A DNA stretch of 64,000 bases, from positions 1 through 64,000 of the forward strand of contig NZ_JAFCLN010000002.1 in NCBI RefSeq assembly GCF_018129385.1, written 5' to 3'. The notes under the pieces are model-generated. The model did no database searches. It was given only the letters and a program-made list of their open reading frames with translations, and was not told the origin of the DNA. The position numbers and the translations under genes were made by a program. Source of the stretch: Bradyrhizobium lablabi. Lineage in GTDB: Bacteria > Pseudomonadota > Alphaproteobacteria > Rhizobiales > Xanthobacteraceae. Position 1 is the first letter of the stretch, and each line of letters opens with the position of its first letter. Below are positions 47,609 to 56,285 of this stretch, in pieces.

Positions 47609-47679
47609 CGAGGATTCTTCCGGCTTGAGCAGCCGTGAACTTAATGTAACAGACACGCTGAATCGAGGGCAGGAAGCAC

Positions 47680-48111
47680 ATGGCAGTTGCGAAAATGAGC
47701 GTGCCGGAGCTCGAGCAGTTCCTGCGGCGGGAATTCCCGCAGGTCTTTGGCGCCGGCAGCACCGTCAAGATCGAGCGGGCTGACGGCAAGACCTGTCTGG
47801 TGCGCGAGCCTTTCAGCGAACGCATGCTGCGCCCTGGCGGCACCGTGTCGGGGCCGACGCTGATGGCGCTCGCCGACTGCGCGATGTATGTGGTGGTGCT
47901 GTCGGCGATCGGCCCGGTGGGCCTTGCTGTGACCACCAATCTCAACATCAATTTCCTGCGCAAGGGCGCGCCGGGCCAGGATGTGCTGGCGGAAGCAAAG
48001 CTCCTCAAGCTCGGCAAGCGGCTCGCAGTGGGCGAGGTGACGCTGTTGTCAGGGGATTCTCCCGACCCGATCGCGCACGTAACGGCGACTTATTCCATTC
48101 CAACTAAATAA
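47680..48111 (+). CDS. PaaI-family hotdog thioesterase
   Basis: 143 residues with the hotdog-fold motif RPGGTVSGPTLMALADCAMY and a following TTNLNINFLRKGAPGQD strand. AGGAAG lies 4 bases before the ATG. It probably hydrolyses an acyl-CoA. It is divergent from the crotonase gene and upstream of the ribosomal protein operon. Confidence 0.85.
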   Translation: MAVAKMSVPELEQFLRREFPQVFGAGSTVKIERADGKTCLVREPFSERMLRPGGTVSGPTLMALADCAMYVVVLSAIGPVGLAVTTNLNINFLRKGAPGQDVLAEAKLLKLGKRLAVGEVTLLSGDSPDPIAHVTATYSIPTK

Positions 48112-48183
48112 GGTTTTGTGAGGTAATATCACACCATATTTATAAGCTATTGTTTTTATTTGATTTATTTCTTGCGATGGTCG

Positions 48184-48212
48184 TTGACGCCTGCGCCTGC
48201 GTTCTCTAGAAA
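48184..48212 (+). promoter_or_regulatory. Sigma70-type promoter for rplM-rpsI
   Basis: TTGACG at 48184-48189, a 17-base spacer and TAGAAA at 48207-48212. An AT-rich upstream stretch (48121-48178) could serve as an UP element. The expected start site is about 48 bases before the rplM ATG. Confidence 0.65.
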
Positions 48213-48223
48213 GCCACCCAGTT

Positions 48224-48242
48224 CGGCGCGCCTTTTGCGCCG
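48224..48242 (+). promoter_or_regulatory. Hairpin in the rplM leader
   Basis: CGGCGC-7-GCGCCG, a perfect 6-base stem in the short leader between the predicted start site and the rplM ATG. L13 leaders in other bacteria bind the ribosomal protein for autoregulation. Whether this one does is not known. Confidence 0.35.
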
Positions 48243-48267
48243 ATTTCCATTTTCACGGATCGCTCAC

Positions 48268-48732
48268 ATGAAAACCTTTTCGGCAAAGCCTGCCGAGGTG
48301 CAGAAGAAGTGGGTCGTGATCGACGCCAAGGGTCTGGTCGTCGGCCGCCTCGCCACCCTCGTTGCCATGCGCCTGCGGGGCAAGCACCTTCCGACCTACA
48401 CACCGCATGTCGATTGCGGTGACAACGTCATCATCGTCAACGCCGCGCATGTCGTGCTCACTGGCCGCAAGCGCGATCAGAAGGTGTACTACAAGCACAC
48501 CGGCTTCATCGGCGGCATCAAGGAGCGCTCGGCGAAGCAGATCCTCGAGGGACGTTTCCCCGAGCGCGTGGTGGAAAAGGCCATCGAGCGCATGATCCCG
48601 CGCGGTCCGCTCGGCCGCGTGCAGATGGGCAATCTGCGCGTCTATCCCGGCGCCGAGCATCCGCATGAGGCGCAGAACCCCGAGAAGGTCGATATCGCTT
48701 CGATGAACCGCAAGAACATGAGGGCCGCATAA
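48268..48732 (+). CDS. rplM: Ribosomal protein L13
   Basis: 154 residues from the ATG at 48268 ([20 protein letters not shown]). Canonical L13 motifs include [40 protein letters not shown] and [10 protein letters not shown]. rpsI starts one base after its stop, so the two form the usual operon. Confidence 0.98.
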   Translation: MKTFSAKPAEVQKKWVVIDAKGLVVGRLATLVAMRLRGKHLPTYTPHVDCGDNVIIVNAAHVVLTGRKRDQKVYYKHTGFIGGIKERSAKQILEGRFPERVVEKAIERMIPRGPLGRVQMGNLRVYPGAEHPHEAQNPEKVDIASMNRKNMRAA

Positions 48733-48733
48733 G

Positions 48734-49210
48734 ATGTCCGACACCATGCAGTCCCTCGACCAGCTCTCGCAGCTCAAGCCGGCCGCTCCCGACGCGCCGA
48801 AATACACCAAGAAGGTCGACAAGCAGGGCCGCGCCTACGCCACCGGCAAGCGCAAGGACGCGGTTGCCCGCGTCTGGGTCAAGCCGGGCAGCGGCAAGAT
48901 CTCCGTCAACACCCGCGACGTCGAAGTCTACTTCGCCCGTCCGGTGCTGCGCATGATGATCCAGCAGCCGCTGGTCGCGGCCGCCCGCGCCGGCCAGTAT
49001 GACGTGATTTGCACCGTCACCGGCGGCGGCCTGTCGGGCCAAGCGGGTGCCGTGCGTCATGGCCTTTCCAAGGCGCTGACCAATTTCGAGCCGGAGCTGC
49101 GCGGCGTGCTCAAGAAAGGCGGGTTCCTGACCCGCGACTCCCGCACCGTCGAGCGCAAGAAGTACGGCCGCGCCAAGGCCCGCCGTTCGTTCCAGTTCTC
49201 GAAGCGCTAA
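48734..49210 (+). CDS. rpsI: Ribosomal protein S9
   Basis: 158 residues. The N-terminal extension of about 35 residues is usual in this group. Core S9 motifs are [41 protein letters not shown] and the C-terminal [17 protein letters not shown]. The operon ends at the terminator directly downstream. Confidence 0.98.
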   Translation: MSDTMQSLDQLSQLKPAAPDAPKYTKKVDKQGRAYATGKRKDAVARVWVKPGSGKISVNTRDVEVYFARPVLRMMIQQPLVAAARAGQYDVICTVTGGGLSGQAGAVRHGLSKALTNFEPELRGVLKKGGFLTRDSRTVERKKYGRAKARRSFQFSKR

Positions 49211-49245
49211 CCGCTTCGCTAAAATCCGCGGGAATTTCCGCCTTG

Positions 49246-49275
49246 AAAAGCGCCGGCATTTGCCGGCGCTTTTTT
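49246..49275 (+). terminator. Intrinsic terminator of the rplM-rpsI operon
   Basis: An A-run, the stem GCGCCGGC with GCCGGCGC, a 4-base loop and a T-run, 36 bases after the rpsI stop codon. Confidence 0.9.
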
Positions 49276-49422
49276 GTTGCGGGTTTGCAGATCAATTGAC
49301 GCAGTTTTTCGTGAAAACTTGGCTGTGATCGACAACGGATTGCCAACGGGAACCTTCTAGCCTGTGAGACGAACGCCGCATTTTTGGGCGGCGTTACGCA
49401 TCACAATGCTTCGGTAGCGTCC

Positions 49423-50640
49423 ATGTCATTCGATACCTCCACGCTTTACGTCGTCGCGGCCATGATCACGGCCATGCTTGGCGCGATGCTGGTGTTCTTC
49501 GGCAGGCAGGAAAACATCTCGGCGCTGAAATGGTGGGGCAGCGCATATCTGATCGGATCGGGTTCGGTCGCGCTGTGGACGATCGCCGGAACCAGGCTCG
49601 GCGGCCCGATGTCGCTGGCGCTGACCACCATCGCCTTCCTCTCCTGCGGCATGGTCTGGAACGCCTCGCGCGTGTTTCACGGCCGCAAGGCCAATTGGCC
49701 CGGCGTGGTGCTGGGGGCGATCTTCTGGCTTGCCACCATGACGACGCTGCTGCCGAGCGAGGCCGCCCTGCGGCTGACCATCGGCGCGACCATCGTTGCC
49801 GTCTATGCCGCGCTGACGGCCGGCGAATTGTGGAACGAACGCCGCCGCTCGATGCAAAGGCGCTGGCCGACTGTCGCGGTCCCGGTCATGCACGGCTGCG
49901 TGCTGATGCTGCCGATCCTGCTGGGCGATCTCCTGCGCGCCCACGACGAGAATTTTGCCCATAGCATCTGGGTGACCGTGTTCGCGGTCGAACTCGTGCT
50001 TTATGCGATCGGCACCGTGTTCGTGATCTTCATGCTGGTGTCGGACCGCACGGTGGCCATGCACAGGAACGCGGCTTCGACCGATCCGCTGACCGGCCTG
50101 TTCAATCGCCGCGGCTTTTCCGAAGCCTGCGCGCGCGTGATCGAGCGCGAGGCCAAGGCCGGGCGGCCGGTCAGCGTGATGATCTTCGACATTGATCATT
50201 TCAAGGGGATCAACGACCGCTGGGGCCATCCCGCGGGCGACGAGATCCTGAAATTGTTCGCGACCGTTATCGCCAGCAATTTGCGCTTTTCCGACCTCTC
50301 GGGCCGAATCGGCGGCGAGGAGTTCGCGGCCCTTCTGTCCTGTTCGCTGGAAGAGGGCGTGCTGGTGGCCGAACGCATCCGCGAAGCCTTTGAAGCGTCC
50401 GACATCGTCGTCGACGATTGCAAGGTGGACACGACAGTCAGTATCGGCGTCGCCGGGGGACCGGCCGGCACCGAACTGGAGGTGCTGTTGGCCGCGGCCG
50501 ACACCGTGCTTTACCAGGCCAAACGCAATGGCCGTAATCGCGTGGAGGCGGCGGAGGAGATGCCGCTGTCGCTGGAACACTGGCGGCGCAAGAGCGCGGG
50601 GCTCTCGGCCTCCGAACGCCAGAAGCCGGTCAGCGTTTAG
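49423..50640 (+). CDS. Membrane-bound diguanylate cyclase
   Basis: 405 residues from the ATG at 49423. Six or seven membrane helices (about residues 5-205) are followed by a GGDEF domain. The active site is GGEEF (297-301) in RIGGEEFAAL, and the inhibitory site RxxD is intact as RFSD (288-291), five residues upstream. It should make c-di-GMP and be product-inhibited. The membrane part is not a recognised sensor domain. c-di-GMP is the signal that controls LapG-type adhesin release. Confidence 0.9.
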   Translation: MSFDTSTLYVVAAMITAMLGAMLVFFGRQENISALKWWGSAYLIGSGSVALWTIAGTRLGGPMSLALTTIAFLSCGMVWNASRVFHGRKANWPGVVLGAIFWLATMTTLLPSEAALRLTIGATIVAVYAALTAGELWNERRRSMQRRWPTVAVPVMHGCVLMLPILLGDLLRAHDENFAHSIWVTVFAVELVLYAIGTVFVIFMLVSDRTVAMHRNAASTDPLTGLFNRRGFSEACARVIEREAKAGRPVSVMIFDIDHFKGINDRWGHPAGDEILKLFATVIASNLRFSDLSGRIGGEEFAALLSCSLEEGVLVAERIREAFEASDIVVDDCKVDTTVSIGVAGGPAGTELEVLLAAADTVLYQAKRNGRNRVEAAEEMPLSLEHWRRKSAGLSASERQKPVSV

Positions 50641-50659
50641 GGTAAACCTCTCGTTTACC
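50641..50659. promoter_or_regulatory. Inverted repeat after the diguanylate cyclase
   Basis: GGTAAAC-CTCTC-GTTTACC, a perfect 7-base inverted repeat immediately after the cyclase stop codon and 24 bases before the next ATG. It could be an operator for the small gene or a stabilising hairpin. No T-run follows. Confidence 0.35.
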
Positions 50660-50682
50660 ATTCGCTCCATATCATCTGCGGT

Positions 50683-50916
50683 ATGGACTCATTGCGCCGA
50701 CGAAGCCCGCAAGCTGCCCTGACGGCACTGGAAGCCGACGCGATATCGGCGCGCGGCGGGTTTGCCTGCCTGTTTTCCTCCTCGGATGAATACGAGATGG
50801 CGCTGATCTCCGAGCGCCGTGCGCAGGGCCGTTACGCCCGACGGGGAGGCTGGCCGACGGTGATATTTGTCGGCTGCGCGCTGGCGGTGGCGGCCACGGT
50901 GCTGCTGCTGAACTGA
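50683..50916 (+). CDS. Small membrane protein of unknown function
   Basis: 77 residues. A polar N-terminal part contains SSSDEYEMALISERRAQG, and one C-terminal membrane segment reads WPTVIFVGCALAVAATVLLLN. A terminator follows 27 bases after the stop. No family recognised. Confidence 0.55.
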   Translation: MDSLRRRSPQAALTALEADAISARGGFACLFSSSDEYEMALISERRAQGRYARRGGWPTVIFVGCALAVAATVLLLN

Positions 50917-50943
50917 CACGAACGTGAAAAATCGGGAATGGAG

Positions 50944-50965
50944 GGCGCCACCGGGCGCCTTTTTC
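50944..50965 (+). terminator. Intrinsic terminator after the small membrane protein gene
   Basis: Stem GGCGCC-ACCG-GGCGCC followed by a T-run, placed 27 bases after the stop codon. Confidence 0.85.
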
Positions 50966-51022
50966 TTTTGCAAGGCGCTCTGCTAGAGATTTGGCGTCCC
51001 CCAAACAGAGGCGCATCCCGAT

Positions 51023-51319
51023 ATGATCACCGAAATCGCCCAGATCGACGTCAAGCCCGGCACCGAGAAGGATTTTGAGGCAGCAGTCGCCAAGGCCAAG
51101 CCGCTGTTTCTGCGTGCCAAGGGCGGCAAGGGTTTCGAGTTGCACAAATCGATCGAAAAGCCGTCACGCTACCGGTTGATGGCGCAATGGGAAACGCTGG
51201 AAAATCACACCGTGGACTTCCGCGGTTCTGAGGATTTCACGGCTTGGCGCGCTCTGGTGGGCGAATATTTCGCGGCACCGCCCGAAGTCGAGCATACCGA
51301 GACGGTGGTGGCGACCTGA
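51023..51319 (+). CDS. ABM-domain (antibiotic biosynthesis monooxygenase-like) protein
   Basis: 98 residues with the ABM ferredoxin-like pattern: ITEIAQIDVKPGTEKDFEAA, GFELHKSIEKPSRYRLMAQWE and FTAWRALVGEYFAAPPEVEH. Such small proteins include monooxygenases and stress-related proteins. The exact role is unknown. The 3' end is convergent with the next gene. Confidence 0.8.
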   Translation: MITEIAQIDVKPGTEKDFEAAVAKAKPLFLRAKGGKGFELHKSIEKPSRYRLMAQWETLENHTVDFRGSEDFTAWRALVGEYFAAPPEVEHTETVVAT

Positions 51320-51323
51320 CCGA

Positions 51324-52451
51324 TCAGGCCGCAGCGGGATGCAAACTGCTTTCCGTCTTGAAGTGGGTGATGATCACCTTTGCGATCGCCATCAACGGTA
51401 GCGCCAGCGCCAGGCCCCAGATGCCGAAGACCACACCGAGCAGGATCTGGAATGCAAATAGCGTCGCAGGCGGAATGTCGAGCGCCTGGCGCTGGATGAG
51501 CGGCGTGAGGATGTAGCTTTCCAACGCGTGCACGCCGAGGAAGAGGATGAAGGCGCTCAGGCCGGCGATCCAGCCTGAGGCGAGGCTCGCCAGCACCACG
51601 ATCAGGCCGCCGAGGATCGCGCCGACGGTCGGGATGAAGGCGAGCAGGCCCGCCTGAATGCCGAGGATGAACGAGCTGGGAATGCCGATGATGGCAAGGC
51701 CGATCCAGGTAACGAAGAAAACCGCCGCCATGGTGATGATCTGCGCGATCAGCCAGCGCTCGAGCGTGTAGCCGATGCGGTCGATGATGATGGTGGTCCG
51801 CGCACGATGCTTCGCAGGGGCCATGAACAACAGGCCCTCGCGATAGACGCCGGGCTGCACCGCAAAGGCCAGTCCCAGAAACAGCACGATGAAGAAATTG
51901 CCGACCACGCTCACGGTGCCGAGCAGCACCTTGAAGGTCTGGCCGAGGATCGCGCCGCCGCTGGAGGCGATCGCACTGGCGCTCGGCAGATTGTGCGGTA
52001 GCGAAGCTGACGGTGTTGTCGATGTCTCCGAGCCGGATTGCGTTGCACTGAAGGAGTTGAGATCGAAGAAGCTGGTGTCGACGCCATGGCTGTCGAGGAA
52101 GGTTTTGACGGTCGTGAGCTGAGATTTGATCGTGTTGCTCAGGATCGTCGCCTGCTGGGCAATGGTGGTGCCGCCGAGGAACAGGATGCCTGACAAGATG
52201 GCGACAAGCGCGAGGCAGACGATGGCGAGCCGCACCGATTGCGGCAGCGGCACCACGCGTCCGAGCAGCCCGGTCATGGCATTGAGCGCCACGCCTAGCA
52301 GCATGCCTGCGAAAATCAGGAACAGGGTCGCCGCAAAATACCAGGCCAATGCCAACAGCGCGACGAACAGCACGATGCCGCATCCGCCGACCGATATCGA
52401 CCATGCCAAGTCGTTGCGCGCCTGAAGACGATCGCCGGTCGAATCTGTCAC
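51324..52451 (-). CDS. AI-2E/PerM family membrane transporter
   Basis: 375 residues from the GTG at 52451, chosen because GAGGGG lies about 7 bases upstream; a farther GTG at 52487 lacks one. Seven to eight membrane helices plus the family pattern PPATLFAFQILLGVVFGIWGLALALPLMA near the end and FIPTVGAILGGLIV. The periplasmic loop (about residues 105-170) is Ser/Thr-rich. Substrates of this family are debated. Confidence 0.85.
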   Translation of the reverse strand: MTDSTGDRLQARNDLAWSISVGGCGIVLFVALLALAWYFAATLFLIFAGMLLGVALNAMTGLLGRVVPLPQSVRLAIVCLALVAILSGILFLGGTTIAQQATILSNTIKSQLTTVKTFLDSHGVDTSFFDLNSFSATQSGSETSTTPSASLPHNLPSASAIASSGGAILGQTFKVLLGTVSVVGNFFIVLFLGLAFAVQPGVYREGLLFMAPAKHRARTTIIIDRIGYTLERWLIAQIITMAAVFFVTWIGLAIIGIPSSFILGIQAGLLAFIPTVGAILGGLIVVLASLASGWIAGLSAFILFLGVHALESYILTPLIQRQALDIPPATLFAFQILLGVVFGIWGLALALPLMAIAKVIITHFKTESSLHPAAA

Positions 52452-52589
52452 GTTGATCCCCCTCAACCCCGCGTTTTCCGGAAGCACTCATTCGACAAAA
52501 CGCGGCCGGGATCAAGCGGTCAGAAACGCGCCGGTTTGACGCTAGCCGGCAGGGTATGCCAAGCGGGTCGGCACGAGAAGGCGAGGCTG

Positions 52590-53285
52590 ATGAATTTCAA
52601 ATGGATCGGGCCGCTGGCGCTGCTGGCGGCGCTGGTAGTCGGCGACCAGATCAGGATCAACCGTCCCGGCCACAAATACCGCATGACCGTGGAGGTCGAG
52701 ACGCCGGAAGGCGTCAAATCCGGCTCGGGAATCCTGGCCGTTACGCCGGATCGGGGCTACAGCCGCAAGGGCCGCACCAGCACCTCGGGCGACGCCGTGT
52801 CCGTTGATCTCGGGGCCGGCAAGAATCTCGTCGCGCTGCTGGCGCATGTCGAGGACGGCAAGATCGATCTCGACGCGACGAATTACGTGGCATTGCGCGC
52901 CTATGGCGCCGCCGCCGGCCGACGGGTGAATTTCAACGACATGAGCAAGCAGACCGGGATCGTGCCGGTGAAGGGTGCGCTGATTCCGGCACTGGTCACG
53001 TTCGCCGATCCGGCCGACCCGGCAACCGCGCGCACCGTGCCGCCGGACGCTCCGGAGGCCGCGCTCGGGAAGGGCTATCGCCTGCGCGGCATCACGGCCG
53101 AAGTGGTGCCCAATGGCTTCTGGCCGATCGATTTCGGCGGCCCGCTCGGTGAGCCGGTGACGCGGGGGATCGCGGCCAGGCTTTCGTGGCTCGAGCGGCC
53201 GGACGGGGCGCTGGCGGCCCTGAGGGCGGCTGGATTGCCGGGAGAAGGGCCTCAGGAGGCCCGCGAGGCCTTTACGCGGAAATAG
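52590..53285 (+). CDS. Membrane-anchored hypothetical protein
   Basis: 231 residues from the ATG at 52590, with GAGG close upstream. N-terminal hydrophobic segment (WIGPLALLAALVVG), then a beta-rich domain opening HKYRMTVEVETPEGVKSGSG. No named family recognised. Confidence 0.65.
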   Translation: MNFKWIGPLALLAALVVGDQIRINRPGHKYRMTVEVETPEGVKSGSGILAVTPDRGYSRKGRTSTSGDAVSVDLGAGKNLVALLAHVEDGKIDLDATNYVALRAYGAAAGRRVNFNDMSKQTGIVPVKGALIPALVTFADPADPATARTVPPDAPEAALGKGYRLRGITAEVVPNGFWPIDFGGPLGEPVTRGIAARLSWLERPDGALAALRAAGLPGEGPQEAREAFTRK

Positions 53286-53397
53286 CAGGGCAGGGTCGCG
53301 CCCGTCTGTAACATATTGATCCGGCACGGAACCGAGGGCATGATCGTCTCCGGAATCGAGGCTCAACGAGAAAAACATTCTTCGAGACATTGATCAC

Positions 53398-54165
53398 ATG
53401 AGACGGCCGGTCGTCGGTATCATCGGCAATTCGCATCACATCGAGAATCGATTTCACATTCAGGGTGTTGGCGAGCGCAATCTGCGAGCCGTCGCCGAGG
53501 TTTCAGGCGCCATTCCGCTGATGTTTCCGTCCATTCCGGAAATCACGGATGTCGGTGCCCTCTTGGATGTCGTCGATGGCGTGGTGCTGACCGGGGCGCG
53601 TGCCAACGTGCACCCCATGCGGTTCAACGTCGACCCCTGCGAAAAGCACGAGCCCTACGACATCCATCGCGACGACGTTGCGCTGGCCGTGTCGGAAGCG
53701 TGCGTTGCGCGCGGCGTGCCGCTGTTCGGCATCTGCCGCGGCCTCCAGGAGATGAACGTTGCGTTCGGCGGGTCGCTGCACCCGGAGATCCGCGAATTGC
53801 CGGGGCGGATGAACCACCGTATGCCGCGGTTGGAGAACGGCGACATCCATCCCGACCCGAGGGTGATCTTTGCCGACCGTCACGAGGTCCGGCTCACGCC
53901 GGGTGGCATGTTTGCAAAAATACTGGGCTGCGAGACCATTCGCGTGAATTCGTTGCACGGGCAGGGCATTTTGGAGCCGGGCAAACGTGTGCTGATCGAG
54001 GGTATTGCTGAAGACGGCACCATCGAGGCGATCCGCATCGCGGACGCGCCCGGCTTTGCGCTCGGCGTGCAATGGCATGCGGAATACGATCCGCAGCGCA
54101 ATCCCATCAACCGCGCGCTGTTCGAGGCATTTGGCCAGGCGCTGGTCGAGAAGCGCGCAAGCTAA
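53398..54165 (+). CDS. Class I glutamine amidotransferase-like hydrolase (peptidase C26)
   Basis: 255 residues. The nucleophile Cys is in FGICRGLQEMNVAFGG and the partner His in GVQWHAEYDP. VVDGVVLTGARANVHP matches the PuuD/gamma-glutamyl-GABA hydrolase family, which releases GABA or amines from gamma-glutamyl conjugates. No putrescine pathway gene is adjacent, so the substrate is uncertain. Confidence 0.85.
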   Translation: MRRPVVGIIGNSHHIENRFHIQGVGERNLRAVAEVSGAIPLMFPSIPEITDVGALLDVVDGVVLTGARANVHPMRFNVDPCEKHEPYDIHRDDVALAVSEACVARGVPLFGICRGLQEMNVAFGGSLHPEIRELPGRMNHRMPRLENGDIHPDPRVIFADRHEVRLTPGGMFAKILGCETIRVNSLHGQGILEPGKRVLIEGIAEDGTIEAIRIADAPGFALGVQWHAEYDPQRNPINRALFEAFGQALVEKRAS

Positions 54166-54305
54166 ACGTCGGGCCGGGGGCCCGTGTTGCTCCGGGATAC
54201 TACGGGGCGGAATTCGGGGGATTGTCAGCCGGAAGTCGGCTAAGCACGGCGGTACGGGAATAAAGCCGATCCGATCGGGCGGCTGCTAGTCAGATATCCA
54301 GACCC

Positions 54306-56216
54306 GTGAAGTCGATGACGCGATCAACCCGCTTAGCGCTGGCGATGGTCTTGGTGGTCGTGCTGACCTGCTGCATCGTGACGGGCTTTGCGTTCTATTT
54401 TGCTGCGACGCCCCAGGCGATCGGAAGCACGATTGGCAGCGCGGCGCTCGCCGGCGGCGCCACCGCTGCGCTTCTTGCGATCGCTTTCACCTTCGTCGCC
54501 GCCAAATATATCGACGGCCGCACTGTTGCCGCCGCGAACGCGCCTGGTGTTCGCGATCAGGCCGAGCAGGCGCGGACCTTTCAGGCGCTCATCGACGACA
54601 AGCAAATGGCGCAGTCCATCATCGAAAGCGCGCTCGATGCATTCGTGCAGACCGACGAACGGTGTGTCGTTCTGAACTGGAGTCCGCACGCCGAAGCCCT
54701 GATGGGCTGGACGCGGGCGGAAGCGGTTGGCGTGAGCGTGGCGCAACTCGTCTTTCCGGAAGCGCAGCGCGTCACGCATCAGCAATGGGTGGATCAGTTC
54801 CTTCGCGAGGCCTCCGGCGAGACCTCCGGCGGCCGGTACGAAACCGCGCTCCGGCACAAGGACGGCCATGAATTCTTCGCCGAGATATCGCTGACGGCGC
54901 TTCGGCGCGCTGATGGCTACATCATCAATGCATTCATCAGGGACATCACTGCCAAGCGTGCGGCGGAAGCGCAACTCTTCCACGCCCAGAAGATGGAGTC
55001 CGTCGGACAGTTGACCGGGGGCATTGCTCACGACTTCAACAACATGCTGACGGTGATTACGGGCACGATCGAAATCCTTGCCGAGGGCGTCAAGGACGAT
55101 CCGAATCTCGCCGCCATCGCGGGGATGATCGACGATGCGGCCGACCGGGCATCGCAGCTCACAGCCAACCTGCTGGCGTTCGCCAGAAAGCAGCCGCTGT
55201 CTCCGGTCGAAACCAACATCAACGTGCTGGTCGCCGAGACGGTCCGGCTGCTCACGCCGACGCTCGGGCGGCAAATCGTGATCGAGACCCGGTTGGCCGA
55301 AACGGCCTGGCCAGCATTCGTTGATCGCAGCCAATTGAGCTCGGCGCTGGTCAATCTGGCGATCAACGCGCGCGATGCGATGCCCGATGGCGGCACGCTG
55401 GTCTTCACGACCGGCAATTTTAGCCAGGCCGATCCCTGCACATCGACGAGCGGACTTGCACCGGGCGACTACGTCGTGATCGAGGTCACCGATATCGGCA
55501 GCGGAATCCCGGCTGCAATCCGCGACAGGATTTTTGAACCGTTCTTCTCGACCAAGCAGTTCGGCGCGGGCTCCGGGCTCGGTCTCAGCATGGTATTCGG
55601 ATTCGTCAAGCAGTCCGGCGGCAGCATCGTCGTCGACAGCGAGGAAGGCAAGGGCGCCGGTTTTCGCATCTATCTTCCGAAGGCGGATGCCGCGCCTGCG
55701 CAAGTGCCGGACGCTGCGACGGCAATGCACGAGGCGGCCGTGCGCGGCGGTCCGGAAACAATCTTGTGTGTGGAGGACGAAGACGTGGTGCGGGGCCATG
55801 TCACGCAGCGCCTTGAGAGCCTCGGCTACAAGGTGATCGCCGCCGCCAATGCGGCGCAAGCCCTCGAGCTGGTCAATGCCGGAACGCGGTTCGATCTTCT
55901 GTTCACCGACATCACCATGCCCGGCGCGCTGAACGGACGCCAGTTGGCCGCCAAGGTCGCCGCGCTGCGGCGGCCGCTGCGTGTGCTCTACACCTCTGGC
56001 AACACGTTCGGCGCGTTCGGCTCCACCGGAAGTCTTGACGATGACGTGTTGATGCTGGCCAAACCCTATCGCAAGGCAGAGCTCGCGCGCATGGTCCGGC
56101 TCGCGCTCGACCGGCCGGTCGACCACATGGGCGATCCGATTCCGCTGCCTTACTCGGCGCAGCAGGACGTCGAGCGCTTTCTGGCCGAGAATCCTCCCAG
56201 ACCGGCGCAGAGCTAG
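54306..56216 (+). CDS. Hybrid histidine kinase with PAS and receiver domains
   Basis: 636 residues. Two N-terminal membrane segments (about 10-65), a PAS domain (about 105-220), phospho-His242 in GGIAHDFNNML, an ATPase domain (NLAINARDAM, FEPFFSTKQFGAGSGLGLSMV) and a C-terminal receiver with Asp535 in FTDITMPG. The start is GTG at 54306, with an ATG three codons later as an alternative. No cognate response regulator is adjacent; the attached receiver suggests a phosphorelay. Confidence 0.92.
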   Translation: MKSMTRSTRLALAMVLVVVLTCCIVTGFAFYFAATPQAIGSTIGSAALAGGATAALLAIAFTFVAAKYIDGRTVAAANAPGVRDQAEQARTFQALIDDKQMAQSIIESALDAFVQTDERCVVLNWSPHAEALMGWTRAEAVGVSVAQLVFPEAQRVTHQQWVDQFLREASGETSGGRYETALRHKDGHEFFAEISLTALRRADGYIINAFIRDITAKRAAEAQLFHAQKMESVGQLTGGIAHDFNNMLTVITGTIEILAEGVKDDPNLAAIAGMIDDAADRASQLTANLLAFARKQPLSPVETNINVLVAETVRLLTPTLGRQIVIETRLAETAWPAFVDRSQLSSALVNLAINARDAMPDGGTLVFTTGNFSQADPCTSTSGLAPGDYVVIEVTDIGSGIPAAIRDRIFEPFFSTKQFGAGSGLGLSMVFGFVKQSGGSIVVDSEEGKGAGFRIYLPKADAAPAQVPDAATAMHEAAVRGGPETILCVEDEDVVRGHVTQRLESLGYKVIAAANAAQALELVNAGTRFDLLFTDITMPGALNGRQLAAKVAALRRPLRVLYTSGNTFGAFGSTGSLDDDVLMLAKPYRKAELARMVRLALDRPVDHMGDPIPLPYSAQQDVERFLAENPPRPAQS

Positions 56217-56285
56217 CTTCTGGCGGAGGTCCTGCCCGCAGCGTGGACTTCTGCTATCGTCCCTCGCGGGAAACAGGAGCGAGCC

